Assembly (NCBI GenBank): GCA_947462335.1
Contig: OX381705.1
Span: 43,538,175 to 43,602,174, forward strand
Source: Harmothoe impar
Taxonomy: Eukaryota; Annelida; Polychaeta; Phyllodocida; Polynoidae
Direction of reading: 5' to 3'
DNA length: 64,000 bases
The notes under the pieces are model-generated. The model was not told where the DNA came from. It worked only from the letters and a program-made list of their open reading frames with translations, and did no database searches. Shown piece after piece: positions 25,601 to 34,134 of this stretch; the first letter of the stretch is position 1; every line of letters starts with the position of its first letter. The translations under genes were made by a program, and so were the position numbers.

Positions 25601-26867
25601 GTGGGTAAATTAGGTCAATACACAGACCACTGAACACACACACTGAGTGGGACATTTTTTACCTTACCACTTCTCATTTTTGAACAAATAACAATAAAGA
25701 GAAGCCAGTCACACCAGCTTAAAGCAAACAGTTAGGTGATTCTGTGGATATATTTTTATGGTGATTTGACAATGCAAAGCTGATCATATCTTCATGGAAA
25801 GCCTAAATTCCTTGTCGCAGAGTAAAATCAGCATAGCAGGTTTTTTGCTATTTCATGCAAAACATGCCCTCACTCATTTGCTTTGAGAGCCTTTGAGACA
25901 ACTCATAGGTAACAACTAATTTTAGATTCTTAGAGAGGACAAAATTGCGGACATTTTGAAAAGGGTTCGCAAAGGTGAGCCAGATTTCTATAATTTCAAA
26001 AATTACGTGAAAAAATTAAAATAGGGGGGGGTAATTAAAATTTTCAGAATTTTTTTTTTTTCACCACAATAATTTAAGTTGATATATTCAGATTCACACT
26101 GTGGTTTTAAATTAATCATTTAGTTAAGTGTTGAGGAAAGTACAACAGTTTTGAAAACTGGTGTTGTGCCAGAGCTTTAGAATTTCTCAACAAAATCACC
26201 CATACATACCCCAGCCTATTGACCAGACTATTCACTCCACATGAAAAAGCTCAACATATTCAGAATCAGTGAACTGTTTTATATAACATAGTAAAATCTT
26301 ATCTCATTCCATGGAGGGAAAGTGCCTAAACCACCATTTTGAACATTGCCCAAATACTATAGTGGCAGATACGCGGGCGCTGTGTGTATTGAGGCTGTGC
26401 CCATCCCTATGAGATGTCCTTCTCGGACTCTCCCGCCACAGCCCACACCCGGCTTCTCTCGTTTAACTTTACGGAAACTCGATGTTGAACGCAAGATGCT
26501 GTGAAATATAAAGCCCAGAGATGAAAATTGATCGCATGATCTCATGATAAGTAAGGCGTAGATTGCAGCTATGATCATGGAAATTAGATGTAGAGCCGTC
26601 GTTTCCAGAAATAAGCCAGTCAAAATCGTTCTGCGGTAGATAAACCAGGCCAGTGACAGCCAATGTGCCATCATCATGGCCACTCGGCTGTTTTGATGAG
26701 ATGCATCACTTGATTTTCTTTCTGGAACACACTGTTAGACCAGGCCCATTATACTAACCTTTACAAAAACATATTCTCTAACCATTAAACCATCTCAAAT
26801 TAATATAGGATATATTTACGGGTACCTTTGCAGGAGATGATTCGGGGTTCTTTTCTAAGTCCGACAT
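10555..26867 (-). CDS. DEK: Protein DEK (chromatin-associated, DNA-structure-binding protein), 10 coding exons
   Basis: Joining ten exons at GT-AG sites (26826-26867, 19622-20174, 18715-18791, 18328-18422, 16286-16428, 15448-15659, 14941-15019, 11756-11865, 11026-11109, 10555-10632) gives an unbroken 1,473-nt frame of 490 codons plus stop. DEK is an abundant chromatin protein that binds and supercoils DNA and acts in replication, repair, splicing and histone handling. Visible domains: an acidic Glu/Lys N-terminal part (residues ~15-165) with TPKK repeats; the SAP-containing fold at ~170-305 (KKVERL-like KRKVERLEIAV, KFNGFSFD, then LKPICETLTLE and EALVTRIMEFLL); Lys/Glu-rich linkers; and the C-terminal DEK_C winged-helix-like domain at 438-490 (TVKKILEGANLEEVTMK). 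Human DEK is 375 residues; the extra length is mostly in the acidic segments. Intron phases all agree. Transcript ends are not determined. Confidence 0.95.
11026..11109 (-). CDS. DEK: DEK coding exon 9 (DEK_C domain, first half)
   Basis: Acceptor TTAAACAG|GATGAC, donor CAG|GTACGT, phase 0 at both ends. It encodes DDDIKDTVKKILEGANLEEV and TMKTVCKQ, near-identical to the vertebrate DEK_C block (KLLASANLEEVTMKQICKKV). Confidence 0.95.
11756..11865 (-). CDS. DEK: DEK coding exon 8 (acidic/basic linker)
   Basis: Acceptor TCTAACAG|AGGAG, donor CATCA|GTAAGT, ends phase 0. It encodes EESESDEDKNEESESEEEE followed by KGKKAAPKKKKAPS. Confidence 0.87.
12030..12500. repeat. Interspersed element with GGTGGGTGTGGG minisatellite (DEK intron copy)
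   Basis: Contains GAGCGTGTGAG then CACAGATGACTCAGGGT (12058-12088), four to five imperfect copies of CAGGTGGGTGTGGG (12237-12306), then GCGAGTCGATCGGA (12357). The same elements occur in reverse-complement order at 29285-29730, and part of it at 20290-20330, so this is a dispersed family with an internal minisatellite. Confidence 0.6.
12789..13147. mobile_element. hAT-type MITE in a DEK intron, perfect 8-bp target duplication
   Basis: Flanked by GAATTTGC at 12781-12788 and again at 13148-13155. Ends AGGGGTAACACTAAC (left) and GTTAGTGTCTACCCCT (right) form a ~16-bp terminal inverted repeat with one mismatch. The 8-bp duplication and AGGGG ends fit the hAT superfamily. It is non-coding, 359 bp, with GGCCC-rich arms. 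Confidence 0.88.
14067..14173. repeat. Hairpin element with 29-bp arms
   Basis: The left arm (GACAACACTGCCAATTTGGG and onward) and right arm (ending AAATTGGCAGCGTTGTC) are reverse complements with one mismatch, separated by ~49 bp. It lies in the DEK intron between exons 7 and 8. Confidence 0.78.
14941..15019 (-). CDS. DEK: DEK coding exon 7 (KPxxKKAAPKKK repeats)
   Basis: Acceptor TTATCAG|GAGAAG, donor AAAAAG|GTTTGT, ends phase 1. 26 codons of Lys/Pro/Ala repeats, AT-hook- or linker-like. The GTTTGT donor is weaker than its neighbours, so exon skipping is possible but would shift the frame. Confidence 0.82.
15448..15659 (-). CDS. DEK: DEK coding exon 6 (Lys-rich then acidic linker)
   Basis: Acceptor TTGTCAG|GGAAG, donor GAG|GTGAGC, ends phase 0. 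A Lys-rich stretch (GKRKSKGDKEKKAKK) is followed by a Glu/Ser-rich stretch; low complexity but continuous in phase. Confidence 0.88.
16286..16428 (-). CDS. DEK: DEK coding exon 5 (SAP helices)
   Basis: Acceptor CTTCCAG|AATG, donor AAAC|GTAAGT, ends phase 1. It encodes MTNQMLKPICETLTLERGGS and on to EALVTRIMEFLLKPQDTGK, the SAP DNA-binding motif of DEK. Confidence 0.92.
17229..17405. repeat. Fold-back element with ~66-bp arms
   Basis: The arms 17229-17294 and 17339-17405 pair almost perfectly (for example CTACACTAGGTGGAGCTTCA against its complement), and the 44-bp loop itself contains a CATAC/GTATG hairpin. It sits in the DEK intron between exons 4 and 5 and would form a strong stem in the pre-mRNA. 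Confidence 0.8.
17558..17910. mobile_element. hAT-type MITE (CAGGGTTCTCC ends)
   Basis: CAGGGTTCTCCCCAC at the left and GTGGAGAACCCTG at the right are inverted ends, each flanked by TATGTG (probably the core of an eroded 8-bp duplication). The interior has two CCGCCGGTGTCA copies and a GCCGGCGGGCCGCCGGC palindrome. It lies in a DEK intron. Confidence 0.78.
18027..18309. mobile_element. MITE with TTA target duplication beside the DEK exon 4 donor
   Basis: TTA at 18024-18026 and 18310-18312 flank inverted ends GGCCCCCCAAAAAAAAGAAG and the complementary AAAAAAGGCC end, each followed inward by TTGTGTTCAGGTA/TACCTGAACACAA. A 3-bp T(T/A)A duplication suggests PIF/Harbinger-like mobilisation. Relatives: GGCCGACCCTA ends near 19250 and GGGTCGGGTGACCGGAAACA near 23755. 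Confidence 0.78.
18328..18422 (-). CDS. DEK: DEK coding exon 4 (KKN-KFNGF segment)
   Basis: Acceptor TTATTTCAG|GCGTCT, donor AGCAA|GTAAGG, ends phase 2. It encodes ASTVKKNIRKFNGFSFDADS and YKKKQQILS, matching the conserved LKKN-GQFSGF-YKKKEEML block of DEK. A nearer AG at 18413-18414 would break the frame. A MITE ends 18 nt into the downstream intron. Confidence 0.9.
18715..18791 (-). CDS. DEK: DEK coding exon 3
   Basis: Acceptor TTAACAG|TTGAG, donor CAG|GTAAGT, ends phase 0. It encodes IEHHLNRNLADDLKPIHRIL and on to KVGQ, aligning with the DEK segment that ends LHKLLYNRPG. Confidence 0.9.
18847..18903. repeat. Perfect 21-bp inverted repeat in the DEK intron upstream of exon 3
   Basis: ATAAAACATACCTCAATAATT at 18847-18867 is the exact reverse complement of 18883-18903, with a 15-nt loop. 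In the transcript this stem lies about 55 nt upstream of the exon 3 acceptor, in branch-point range. It may be a solo MITE end pair or a functional RNA stem. Confidence 0.75.
19622..20174 (-). CDS. DEK: DEK coding exon 2 (acidic region and start of core domain)
   Basis: Acceptor TTGCAG|ATG and donor GCAA|GTGAGT, ending phase 1. It encodes ~184 residues of Asp/Glu/Lys-rich sequence with three ETPKK copies, then IIQSGKRTKRKVERLEIAV, which corresponds to the conserved KREKKKVERL segment of vertebrate DEK. The intron before it is 6.65 kb and repeat-rich. Confidence 0.92.
20175..22186. other. DEK intron 1, proximal part
   Basis: Non-coding. Contains a fragment of the GACTCAGGGTCAG repeat family (20280-20340), a GTGCCTCTACATGGGT end (20820-20838) related to the MITE at 22193, a TTGTTG microsatellite (21383) and A- or G-homopolymers. 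No exon with good DEK similarity is visible. Confidence 0.5.
22193..22406. mobile_element. MITE with ATTGAT target duplication
   Basis: Inverted ends GTGCCTCTACATGGGT and ACCCATGTGGAGGCAC (one mismatch) flanked by ATTGAT at 22187-22192 and 22407-22412. The interior has four or five copies of an AAAATCGACAC-type word, two followed by GCAACACGGCCCCTTT-like sequence. A partial end of the family lies at about 20820. Confidence 0.82.
22678..23120. repeat. Copies of the GTGCTCATTTTT/AACAACAG MITE family with G and C tracts
   Basis: The word GTGCTCATTTTTAAACAACAG (22711) followed by a G-run matches the ends of the element at 32214. Downstream are CCCCCC/GGGG-rich segments with AATTTTTTT spacers (22920-23110). 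About 60 bp from GATGTATAATAGAGTATAGT through the G-run recurs at 24509-24570. Boundaries are blurred by homopolymers. Confidence 0.55.
23437..23460. repeat. TA dinucleotide microsatellite
   Basis: About eleven TA units in a DEK intron, immediately left of a unique G-rich stretch. Confidence 0.9.
24509..24600. repeat. Second copy of the 22.68-kb repeat end with opposed G and C tracts
   Basis: GATGTATAATAGAGTATAGT and the following ~40 bp repeat 22680-22738 nearly exactly, then a 13-bp G-run and a 12-bp C-run only about 8 bp apart, capable of a very GC-rich hairpin. It lies within DEK intron 1. Confidence 0.7.
24601..26825. other. DEK intron 1, distal part (no gene seen)
   Basis: Non-coding with scattered short frames. 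It includes an imperfect hairpin near 25070-25105 (GGATGCGTTTTTTACAGAAACGCATTTTCGGCC) and a TAGGCATAGC-rich stretch near 25105-25160. No additional DEK exon was recognised. Confidence 0.45.
26826..26867 (-). CDS. DEK: DEK coding exon 1 (start codon)
   Basis: ATG at 26867 begins MSDLEKNPESSPAK; donor is AAG|GTACC, phase 0. The next exon also begins with ATG (residue 15), so an internal start there could give a protein lacking 14 residues. Confidence 0.85.
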
Positions 26868-26892
26868 CCTCATTCACAGCTTCAGAAGCACA

Positions 26893-27040
26893 GAAATGGC
26901 GGGCTTGAATGGCCGCGTCCAATCACGGAGCTCGTTAGGAGACCACGGCCAACAGGGCGCCTACCCGTTAAGAAAGGCATCCGACGATTGGCGGATACGT
27001 TTTACTCATCTGCATCCGGTGACCTGGTGAATTTCGCGCC
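26893..27040 (-). promoter_or_regulatory. DEK: DEK promoter region: YY1-, CCAAT- and E2F-type sites
   Basis: Upstream of the DEK start codon are GAAATGGCGG (26893-26902, YY1-like), CCAAT (26919-26923), ATTGG (26987-26991, CCAAT on the - strand) and TTTCGCGCC (27032-27040, a perfect E2F core). The segment is locally CpG-rich and TATA-less. Mammalian DEK is reported to be controlled by YY1/NF-Y and by E2F, so the set is biologically coherent. Functional use here is inferred. Confidence 0.6.
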
Positions 27041-28476
27041 CTCTTTGAAGACGCTGGTTGTAGCGATGACAGGCCAATGCACGGGTGTTGCGTATTGTAT
27101 CTGTCACTATGCTAAACAGGTGTTCGTAAATTTGCCATAGGATAGGCTCTGTAACTGTAAGTCAGAATCACAAATGGATGGTATGTATCTAAAGAGGAAA
27201 CCCTAATCAATATATTGGTGGGTTAAGTTTTATAGATATAATTATTTAAAATGGGTGTGCAGCTATTGTTTGTTGGGATAATCTCGGTTTCTGCCAGACC
27301 GCCCTGCATCAATATTTGGTCAAATCAGGGTACTTTGAGCAGTATTCATTGTAATAAAGGGTATTCTCGTAAGTTCACACATGACAGAGGTTTACCATCA
27401 ATATAAAGACATGATATGCTACAGTTTAAGACTATTTTGAGAAAAATCGGCCAATATTTAAAGCAAAAAGGGGTTCTGAAATACTCCGAAGTTTGACGCA
27501 ATTTTTAGAGAAAAATATAAAATTGATAAGCTAACCCAACATATGACCTTATGCTACAATATGTTTATATTAAGAAAATGTTAGCTTGGTATATGTATGT
27601 AGCTGCGCTTTTCTGCGATTTTTGAATGAGTAATTACACTTTTTGGTAATTTTTTTAATTTTTAATTTTAATTTTGAAGTTTAACATGGGATCTGCAATA
27701 CTTATAATTTTAGATATAAAACACCCCTTATATATGTCAATCCCCTAATTCTAAGCTTTAAGGTGATGTAATTGACTCAGGTAGCTCTGCTACCAGAGTC
27801 TTATACGACGCCTTGGTGAGACACTTGGCAAAATAATTTTCATCCATAGATAAACATGTGAAGGAAAAGAATAAAGTGAAAATAATTTAATGCATGATAT
27901 AGCTGAACTTTTTGCCAATGCTGTCATGTAAAAAAATGCCATGTATTCCTACTTCCAGGGGCCAAGAAAATCAAATAAAGAAAACTTGACCAAAAACCAG
28001 AGTCCATTTTTTGATTGTAGACAAACATGAATGTACTGATGTAGACTTTATGTCCTTTTTTGCAGTAGTAGTTAATTCAATGTAAATGAAAATATTGGGG
28101 ACTGTAAGACACTTTTATTAAGACCACAAAGTGAAAAACACAGGGTGGGAAACCAAAAGTAGACAAAAGAGGACGCGCGCTGCATAAATTACTGCACCGC
28201 GCATGCCCCTCAGTGCCAGACTTCCGGAAGACGCTACTGCCATGGTGAAACTGAGGACCGAGCCGCGTCCACATATAAGGTTTCTTTCTGCTTTACATCA
28301 AATATACTACGTTATACCACAGTGGGCACAGAGAAGGCTCCCTCACTGTATTTTGCATACAGCATGGTACTCGTCCTATAACTACTACATAATGCAAGCA
28401 GCATCTCCACATGCCTCATTTATTGTCTGTATCCTAAGAAGTGCTGTGCATGCAGGTGGGGGTTGGGAGGGGGGGT
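27041..28476. other. Non-coding stretch upstream of DEK, no gene seen
   Basis: AT-rich to 28140, then a GC-richer part (28165-28270). Short frames only. No second gene diverging from the DEK promoter is recognisable. Confidence 0.45.
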
Positions 28477-28620
28477 CAGGCTTGATTATCAGGCTTTATT
28501 ATCAGGCTCGATTTTCAGGCTGGATTTTCAGGCTCAATTTTCAGGCTCACTTTTCAGGCTCGATTTTCAGGCTCAATTATCAGGCACACTTTTCAGGCTC
28601 GATTATCAGGCTCACTTTTT
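28477..28620. repeat. Tandem repeat, 15-bp unit, about ten copies
   Basis: TCAGGCTCGATTTTC-type units with variation at internal positions (GATTATC, CAATTTT, CACTTTT). Because the period is a multiple of three, frames across it stay open by chance (FRLDFQAQFSG-like), so they are not evidence of a gene. Confidence 0.9.
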
Positions 28621-28689
28621 AGCCTGCAATGTTATGACAGACATGATTTCAGGGTAGTTTTGAACCAGGAATATGTTTCTGCTCTCACA

Positions 28690-28830
28690 GTTGACAAATA
28701 CCGTAAAACCTCGCGTATAAGCCTAACTCACGTATAAGCCACACCCTGACTTTGGGCCGATCCTACAAGCCGCAGAGCCCATCTGAATGGTCCCTGGGAA
28801 AAACTCGCGTATAAGCCGCACCCCCAACTG
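28690..28830. repeat. ATAAGCC(A/G)CACCC interspersed repeat copy
   Basis: Three CGTATAAGCC words, two leading into CACACCC or GCACCCC. The same words occur near 15115-15155 and in reverse near 23390-23410, indicating a dispersed family. Confidence 0.6.
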
Positions 28831-29284
28831 TAGCCTAAGTCTGAATAACACATCAGGTCAGAGTCCTCCTGGTGGCCCTGTGTGGCCTCCTGGCAGCCCG
28901 TGCCGCCTCCCCGTGGCCCATGAAGCCTCTAACAACTTTCTTAGGCTGTACACCTACATGTGATGAAAGTTGCGACTATAGAGGCTATACCAAGACTCCA
29001 GTCAGGTTACGGCTTTCTCAGCTCATGGGTGCGTTGGGAGAGGGGGGGCTATATTAACGGCCCTATTGGTGCAACGTGTACACCGCACAGAAAGCTGTCA
29101 TAGCTTCTTTAATGAGCCCTTTTGATCCCATAATCAATGTGTGCCATAATGACCTCACAGTTAGGGGGCTCACCAGCAGGTCCCAAATTCAGTATAGGGT
29201 TGGGGGTTGGGACATGAGTATTACACATAATACACTCACACATATTACACTCACACCTATTACACTCACACATATTTGACATCT

Positions 29285-29730
29285 GTAGCACTCGCCGCCC
29301 CGCGGCCGGCGGATACGGCGAAACAGAAACGCAGATGGTGTCGCTGCTGACGCTCCGATCGACTTGCTCTTCGACCGAGACGTAAAATGGGGGTTACGCG
29401 CCGCCAGGCGCTGACGCTCACAGCCACCTGCTTGCCCAGACGCACTTGCTCGCCCACACTCACTGGCTTGCCCACACCCACCGGCTCGCCCACACCCACC
29501 GGTTCACCCACACCCACCTGCTCAGCTGAAATATGATAACATACTAGTGTGACACATGATTTGAGGGTAGTTTTGACCCAGGAATACATTCCTGCTCTCA
29601 GAATTGATAAATAATTCATTGTTCCTGAAATAATATTTATGGATTCAGTCGTTTAGTCCATCAATTCAATCACTTTATCACCCTGACCCTGAGTGATTTG
29701 TGATGTTAATCACACATTCAATCTTTAAAT
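29285..29730. repeat. Second copy of the GGTGGGTGTGGG minisatellite element, inverted
   Basis: CCCACACCCACCGG/CTGCTCG-type units (29437-29520) are the reverse complement of the 12.24-kb minisatellite. TCCGATCGACTTGCTC (29352) and ACCCTGAGTGATTTGTGATG (29687) mirror the ends of the 12.03-12.50 kb copy in the order expected for one inverted element. Confidence 0.62.
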
Positions 29731-29789
29731 AAACAGTGATTCATTAAATAATATCTTCCCTGTTTTTCTTCTCTTTATTGATACCCAGG

Positions 29790-30840
29790 TAACATGCCCA
29801 ACTGGCGCCCAGTTGGGTTTACCTTGGGCAACCTTGGGCTGGACTGGGCTGTGTTTTGGGCTGGGTAAATCCATGGGCTTCAGTAGGGCCCCAGTTGGGC
29901 TAAGTGATTTTTAAAACATACTCTGTAAATATCCCTGGTATCTTGAATCATGCTCTCTATTTAAAAAAATCCAAGTATGAAAATGTTATAGTCACTTTGT
30001 GTAGGAAATGTATGATTGGGTTTTAGGTGGGCTTATACTGGGCTAATTTTAATTTTCACAAATGCTTTATGGAAGCCCCTTTCAGTATGAATCAAACTCT
30101 CTTTTAAAAAAGAAATTGATTAGAAATTTTATAATGGTGATTTTGCTGGAAAATCATAGTTGGGCTTTCTTTGGGCTTGATGTGGGCTTCTCAGCAAGTA
30201 GTTTGGAGCATTGACACTAGATGGCCATGTGGTTCTAAGCTTTGACACTAGATGGCCTCTGTATACCATGTAGAGAGAATTCCTCCAATTCAAAATAACT
30301 TCTTCATAAATACAATGAAGCCAAAATGGGTCATGTAGTTAATACATGTATAATAATGAAGATATTTTAATGCAGTTTGATAATATATGGAAGCTTCTAT
30401 TTTATTGTGTAAATTAAGGTAGACAATGAAGTATTCACCTGAAGACCCCTATCCTGGGGTTCAAAATTAACTATAAGACATGGACCCACATATCCTGAAG
30501 GTATTGGCTAAAGATTTGATGGCTTATATGAAATAGCCACTTGCACAAGTCTTATCTTTGCTGACTTGAACTTGATGAATACATTTTCTATCTTCCATGT
30601 AGAAAATGTTTGACTTGGAAGGCTTCCTGCAGGGATATCCAAGCTGAATATTAACTTGGGCCAGCCCAACCTGTGCCCATCCCAAGCCCAGTTAGACATA
30701 AGTCATTAAGATATAAGGCAATATATTAATTAAAATCAATTACCAGATTGCCCTATTATGTAAGTTATAAACCTAAAATATGAAAGTGGGGCCCGTCTGG
30801 GGCCCAGCTGGGGCCCAGTTTAAATGAATATGGTACAATA
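29790..30840. repeat. GGGCT/GGGCCCAG-rich interspersed element
   Basis: Starts near ACATGCCCAACTGGCGCCCA and ends near GGGGCCCAGCTGGGGCCCAG, with many TTGGGCT words between. Composition suggests one repeat with sub-repeats at both ends, but no duplication or clean inverted end could be placed. Confidence 0.4.
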
Positions 30841-32210
30841 TGGCCGGGGGGGGGGGGACTGCCAGCAATGTCCTCTTTGATGACTGTAGACACAGACCAA
30901 CACTGGAATATATACATGTACTAACCTACTGTTATTGTATTAGCCTACTAAAACTTTAACAATATTCTATTAAATGAGCATTCGGGCAGCATTCACAAGT
31001 GTGTTGAGGTTGTAATACTAAATGTAAACCCTTATTCTCGGGCCTTTATTGCTTACTGTCAGCACAACACTTTCCCACGTTAGCACTACGGTGGCTGCAG
31101 AGGGTTACGGTGTCCTTAAATTTGTGGATTTTATCATTTTAAAAAACCCACTCATAATGCTTTCCTGTCCATAATACTCTCAATGAGAATAGCAAACAAT
31201 GATCATAGAGGCTAAGTGCTAGGCATTGTTTTGACTGCAGTAGCTTTGTTTTCACACTTGTTGCCTTGTGGAACATGAAGCGATTGGAGACCAAGGTGCT
31301 AAATGCTTTGAGGCATTGTTACGGCATTGTTAGCATTGCCGGACAGGGTGGGAGTGGGAGGGTACAGGTGTGTTCTGACTGGGGGCATACTGACCGACCG
31401 ACTTATCACAGCAATATGTAATGCTAAATACACATGGTGCACCAAAAAGCATCAACCGATACCGGAAGCATAAATAACCGATATATCAATGACAATTAGT
31501 ATGTAATTAAAACTGTCCCAACTGAGAAGAGGCCGATAATTGAGACAACCGACTTATCAAAGACCGATATATCGCGACCTCACTGTATATGACATAAAAT
31601 GACTAAATCAAATTTTTACTATAACCCCAACTACCTGAGTCTCTTGTGATTAGGATCACATGTTAGATTTTTGGTTTGTAAATCGGCCTTTTCAATCAAA
31701 TTCTATGAGCATTTTTGTACAGTGGTGCCCAATGACACCGCACGCAGTGCATGTTTAAGGGTCGGTCTTATCTCAATATTTTGGCAAATATGCTGGGCAG
31801 GGAATGGCAGAAAGTATTTTACAATATTGATATTCAAAGTGCCATAGAATCTCTTCTAATAGGAATTTTAACTTGCTGTAAAGTTCTATGAAAAGCTGCT
31901 TTCATCGCGCTTCGTTTGAGCTATTTCATATGTAATTCTGGTGGGATCCTACTTTTGGGCTGTCATCGCTACTGGTTGATTAGATTGAGGTCCCGCTATA
32001 CCAGTTTATAGAGCCGAGAGTTGGAGAGTGGTGGTCATTTTTTACTGAGGCTTGTCAGGCAGGTGAGAGATGGAAACACAAGCCTCGAGCATATACCGGT
32101 TTATTTTTTGGAAATACAAGAAATCCTATGCTTTTAATAGCATTGATGTCCCCATTGAATACAATATGTGGCCGTATTCAATGGGTTAGGAAAAGATAGT
32201 TTTTTCTTCA
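30841..32210. other. Non-coding stretch, no gene seen
   Basis: Contains CCGACTTATCA and CGATATATC words at 31398-31575, ending in CGACCTCACTGTATA, resembling one end of a Tc1/mariner- or pogo-type MITE. Nothing else is recognised. Confidence 0.4.
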
Positions 32211-32534
32211 TAAGGGAGTGCTCATTTTTTAACAACAGGGAGGGGGGTGGTCGATTTGGGGGGGGGGGGGGTAAAAAATTTGGACCCCTTGACCGGGGGG
32301 GGGGTAAAAAATTTAGACCCCTCTTAGGGGGGGTGAAAAAAATTCAACCTGTTTTGAGGGGAAAAGCCCGCGCGTTACTATGCTACAAAGGGGCGCGAAC
32401 GCGCGCGATTTTCGGCCTGCCGGGGGGGGGGGGGTAAAAAATTTCTACCCCTCTAGCGGGGGGGGTAAAATAATTTCGCGCGCTTTGCGCGAAATCTCAC
32501 CGCCCCCCCCTGTTGTTAAAAAAATGAGCACTCC

Positions 32535-32708
32535 TGTAGTGTTTGACTACCACACCTATGTACGACGTAGTAGGCCAAGGCGGGAACGCTCACAGACGCC
32601 GTATAGGTGCGCCATCTAGAGAGTAAATAAAGAACCACTACGACGGACAATATGGGCGGCTAGACCGCGTACGTTATGACTCCTGTGTTAATCTCTTCAT
32701 ACACCACA
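32535..32708 (+). repeat. TRIM-like element 5' LTR
   Basis: 174 bp, TG...CA ends. Contains AATAAA (32621-32630) as the probable polyadenylation signal; no TATA box was identified. Confidence 0.92.
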
Positions 32709-32711
32709 TTC

Positions 32712-32720
32712 TGGCGACGA
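32712..32720 (+). promoter_or_regulatory. Primer binding site, tRNA-Ser type
   Basis: TGGCGACGA, 3 nt after the 5' LTR, complements the 3' end of eukaryotic tRNA-Ser(GCU) (TCGTCGCCA), and the match resumes with ATGGGA a few bases on. Confidence 0.7.
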
Positions 32721-32930
32721 TTGATGGGATAAAAGTACTCATGAGGAGGCACTTTAAAGTGTGTGGATGATGGAGATCGAGGAGGACAAGTGTGACAAGT
32801 CAGGTGGGTGCAGTGAGGCAGGAGACAAGTCGGACTGTCAGTGTAACTGTGAACGTGAAGCCATGCCTAAAGCAGCCCATGCTCGATTTGTGAACTTGTT
32901 AGTTGTGCAGGAAGCCAGGCAGGAAATCAG

Positions 32931-33060
32931 AGGAAGTCCTGTTAAATCAGAGGAAGTCCTGTTAAGTCAGAGGAAGTCCTGTTAAATCAGAGGACGTTCG
33001 GTTCAATCAGGTGACGTCATGTTAAATCAGGTGATGTCATGTTAAATCAGTGGACGACTT
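32931..33060. repeat. 20-bp tandem repeat inside the TRIM-like element
   Basis: Six imperfect copies around GAGGAAGTCCTGTTAAATCA. Confidence 0.8.
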
Positions 33061-33086
33061 GTTAGGTTAAATCCGGTACTCAAGTT

Positions 33087-33318
33087 GTTGGTTAAATCCA
33101 GGAGCAGGTTAAATCCAGTCAATGCTCAAACTGTTGGTTAAATCCAGGAGCAGGTTAAATCCAGTCAATGCTCAAACTGTTGGTTAAATCCAGGAGCAGG
33201 TTAAATCCAGTCAATGCTCAAACTGTTGGTTAAATCCAGGAGCAGGTTAAATCCAGTCAATGCTCAAACTGTTGGTTAAATCCAGGAGCAGGTTAAATCC
33301 AGTCAATGCTCAACCCGT
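33087..33318. repeat. 46-bp tandem repeat inside the TRIM-like element, about five copies
   Basis: The unit contains GTTGGTTAAATCCAGGAGCA followed by GGTTAAATCCAGTCAATGCT; the copies are nearly identical, implying recent homogenisation. Confidence 0.92.
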
Positions 33319-33416
33319 TGGTTAAATCCAGGAGTCATGTTAGATCCAGGGCTCAACCCAATGTTAAATCATGACTATGAACATAGATCTACCTGGTATG
33401 TGTCTGAGGATGCACC

Positions 33417-33692
33417 CAGCGTCCGGGGACGCACCCAGCGTCCGGAGACGCACCCATCATCCAGGGACGCACCCAGCGTCCGGAGACGCACCCAGCGTCC
33501 GGAGACACGCACCCAGCGTCCGGAGACGCACCCAGCGTCCGGAGACGCACCCAGCATCCGGAGACGCACCCAGCGTCCGGAGACGCACCCAGCGTACCCG
33601 GTTCAACTGTCTGGGGAGGACCCAGTGTACCCAGTTCAACTGTCTGGGGAGGACCCAGTGTACCCATCTCAACTGTCTGGGGAGGACCCAGC
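33417..33692. repeat. 19-bp and 33-bp tandem repeats inside the TRIM-like element
   Basis: About ten AGCGTCCGGAGACGCACCC units (19 bp), then three units of ~33 bp around TCAACTGTCTGGGGAGGACC. A frame open across them (33337-33777) is a by-product of the repeats; with a 19-bp period the encoded peptide cycles through all three frames. Confidence 0.85.
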
Positions 33693-34120
33693 AACACCAA
33701 GCGTTATCGTGGGGGAAGCCAAAGAACCCTTAGGAAGAGTGACTTGCTGTTTATCTAAGATGGATGAGAGACTTTGATTATTAGGCCTATGTGAATGATA
33801 TATGTTCTGGCCATGTTTTACAGTGAAGGGACTTTGGTTATTCTGACAATTACAAGTGAAAGGAAAAGAACAATCTTAAAGTGAAAGTGACTCCTTAATT
33901 TATTTGGCCTTGTTGGAAGGTATAGGCCTACTTTATCTTTCAGGTTATTATATGTTTATATCAGAAGACTCAAGGAAAACAATTGACATTGCAAAGAGAC
34001 TTTATTTGGATGTGTTAAACACTCATCACCATTTACTCAAAGACTCAAGTTACACTGTTATTGCTAAAGTGTCCATTCTATTGCAGCATTGTATAAGGTG
34101 GTGATCCTGCTTATTATTTA

Positions 34121-34134
34121 AACAAGGGGAGAGA
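34121..34134 (+). promoter_or_regulatory. Polypurine tract of the TRIM-like element
   Basis: AACAAGGGGAGAGA, mostly purines, abuts the 3' LTR. Confidence 0.8.

Noticed and set aside
26357..26683. 108-codon - strand frame in DEK intron 1 as an extra exon or gene
   Set aside because: No conserved motif, and the DEK exon 1 to exon 2 junction is already in phase without it.
28203..28657. 139- and 64-codon frames with FRLDFQAQ repeats
   Set aside because: Produced by the 15-bp tandem repeat; the unit length is a multiple of three so frames remain open by default.
33087..33600. Regular short repeats that might look like a CRISPR array
   Set aside because: Units are directly adjacent with no unique spacers, inside an LTR element in an animal genome.
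33337..33777. 146-codon open frame across the TRIM interior as a gag-like gene
   Set aside because: Composition is dictated by the 19- and 33-bp arrays; all three frames are similarly open and no Gag or nucleocapsid feature is present.
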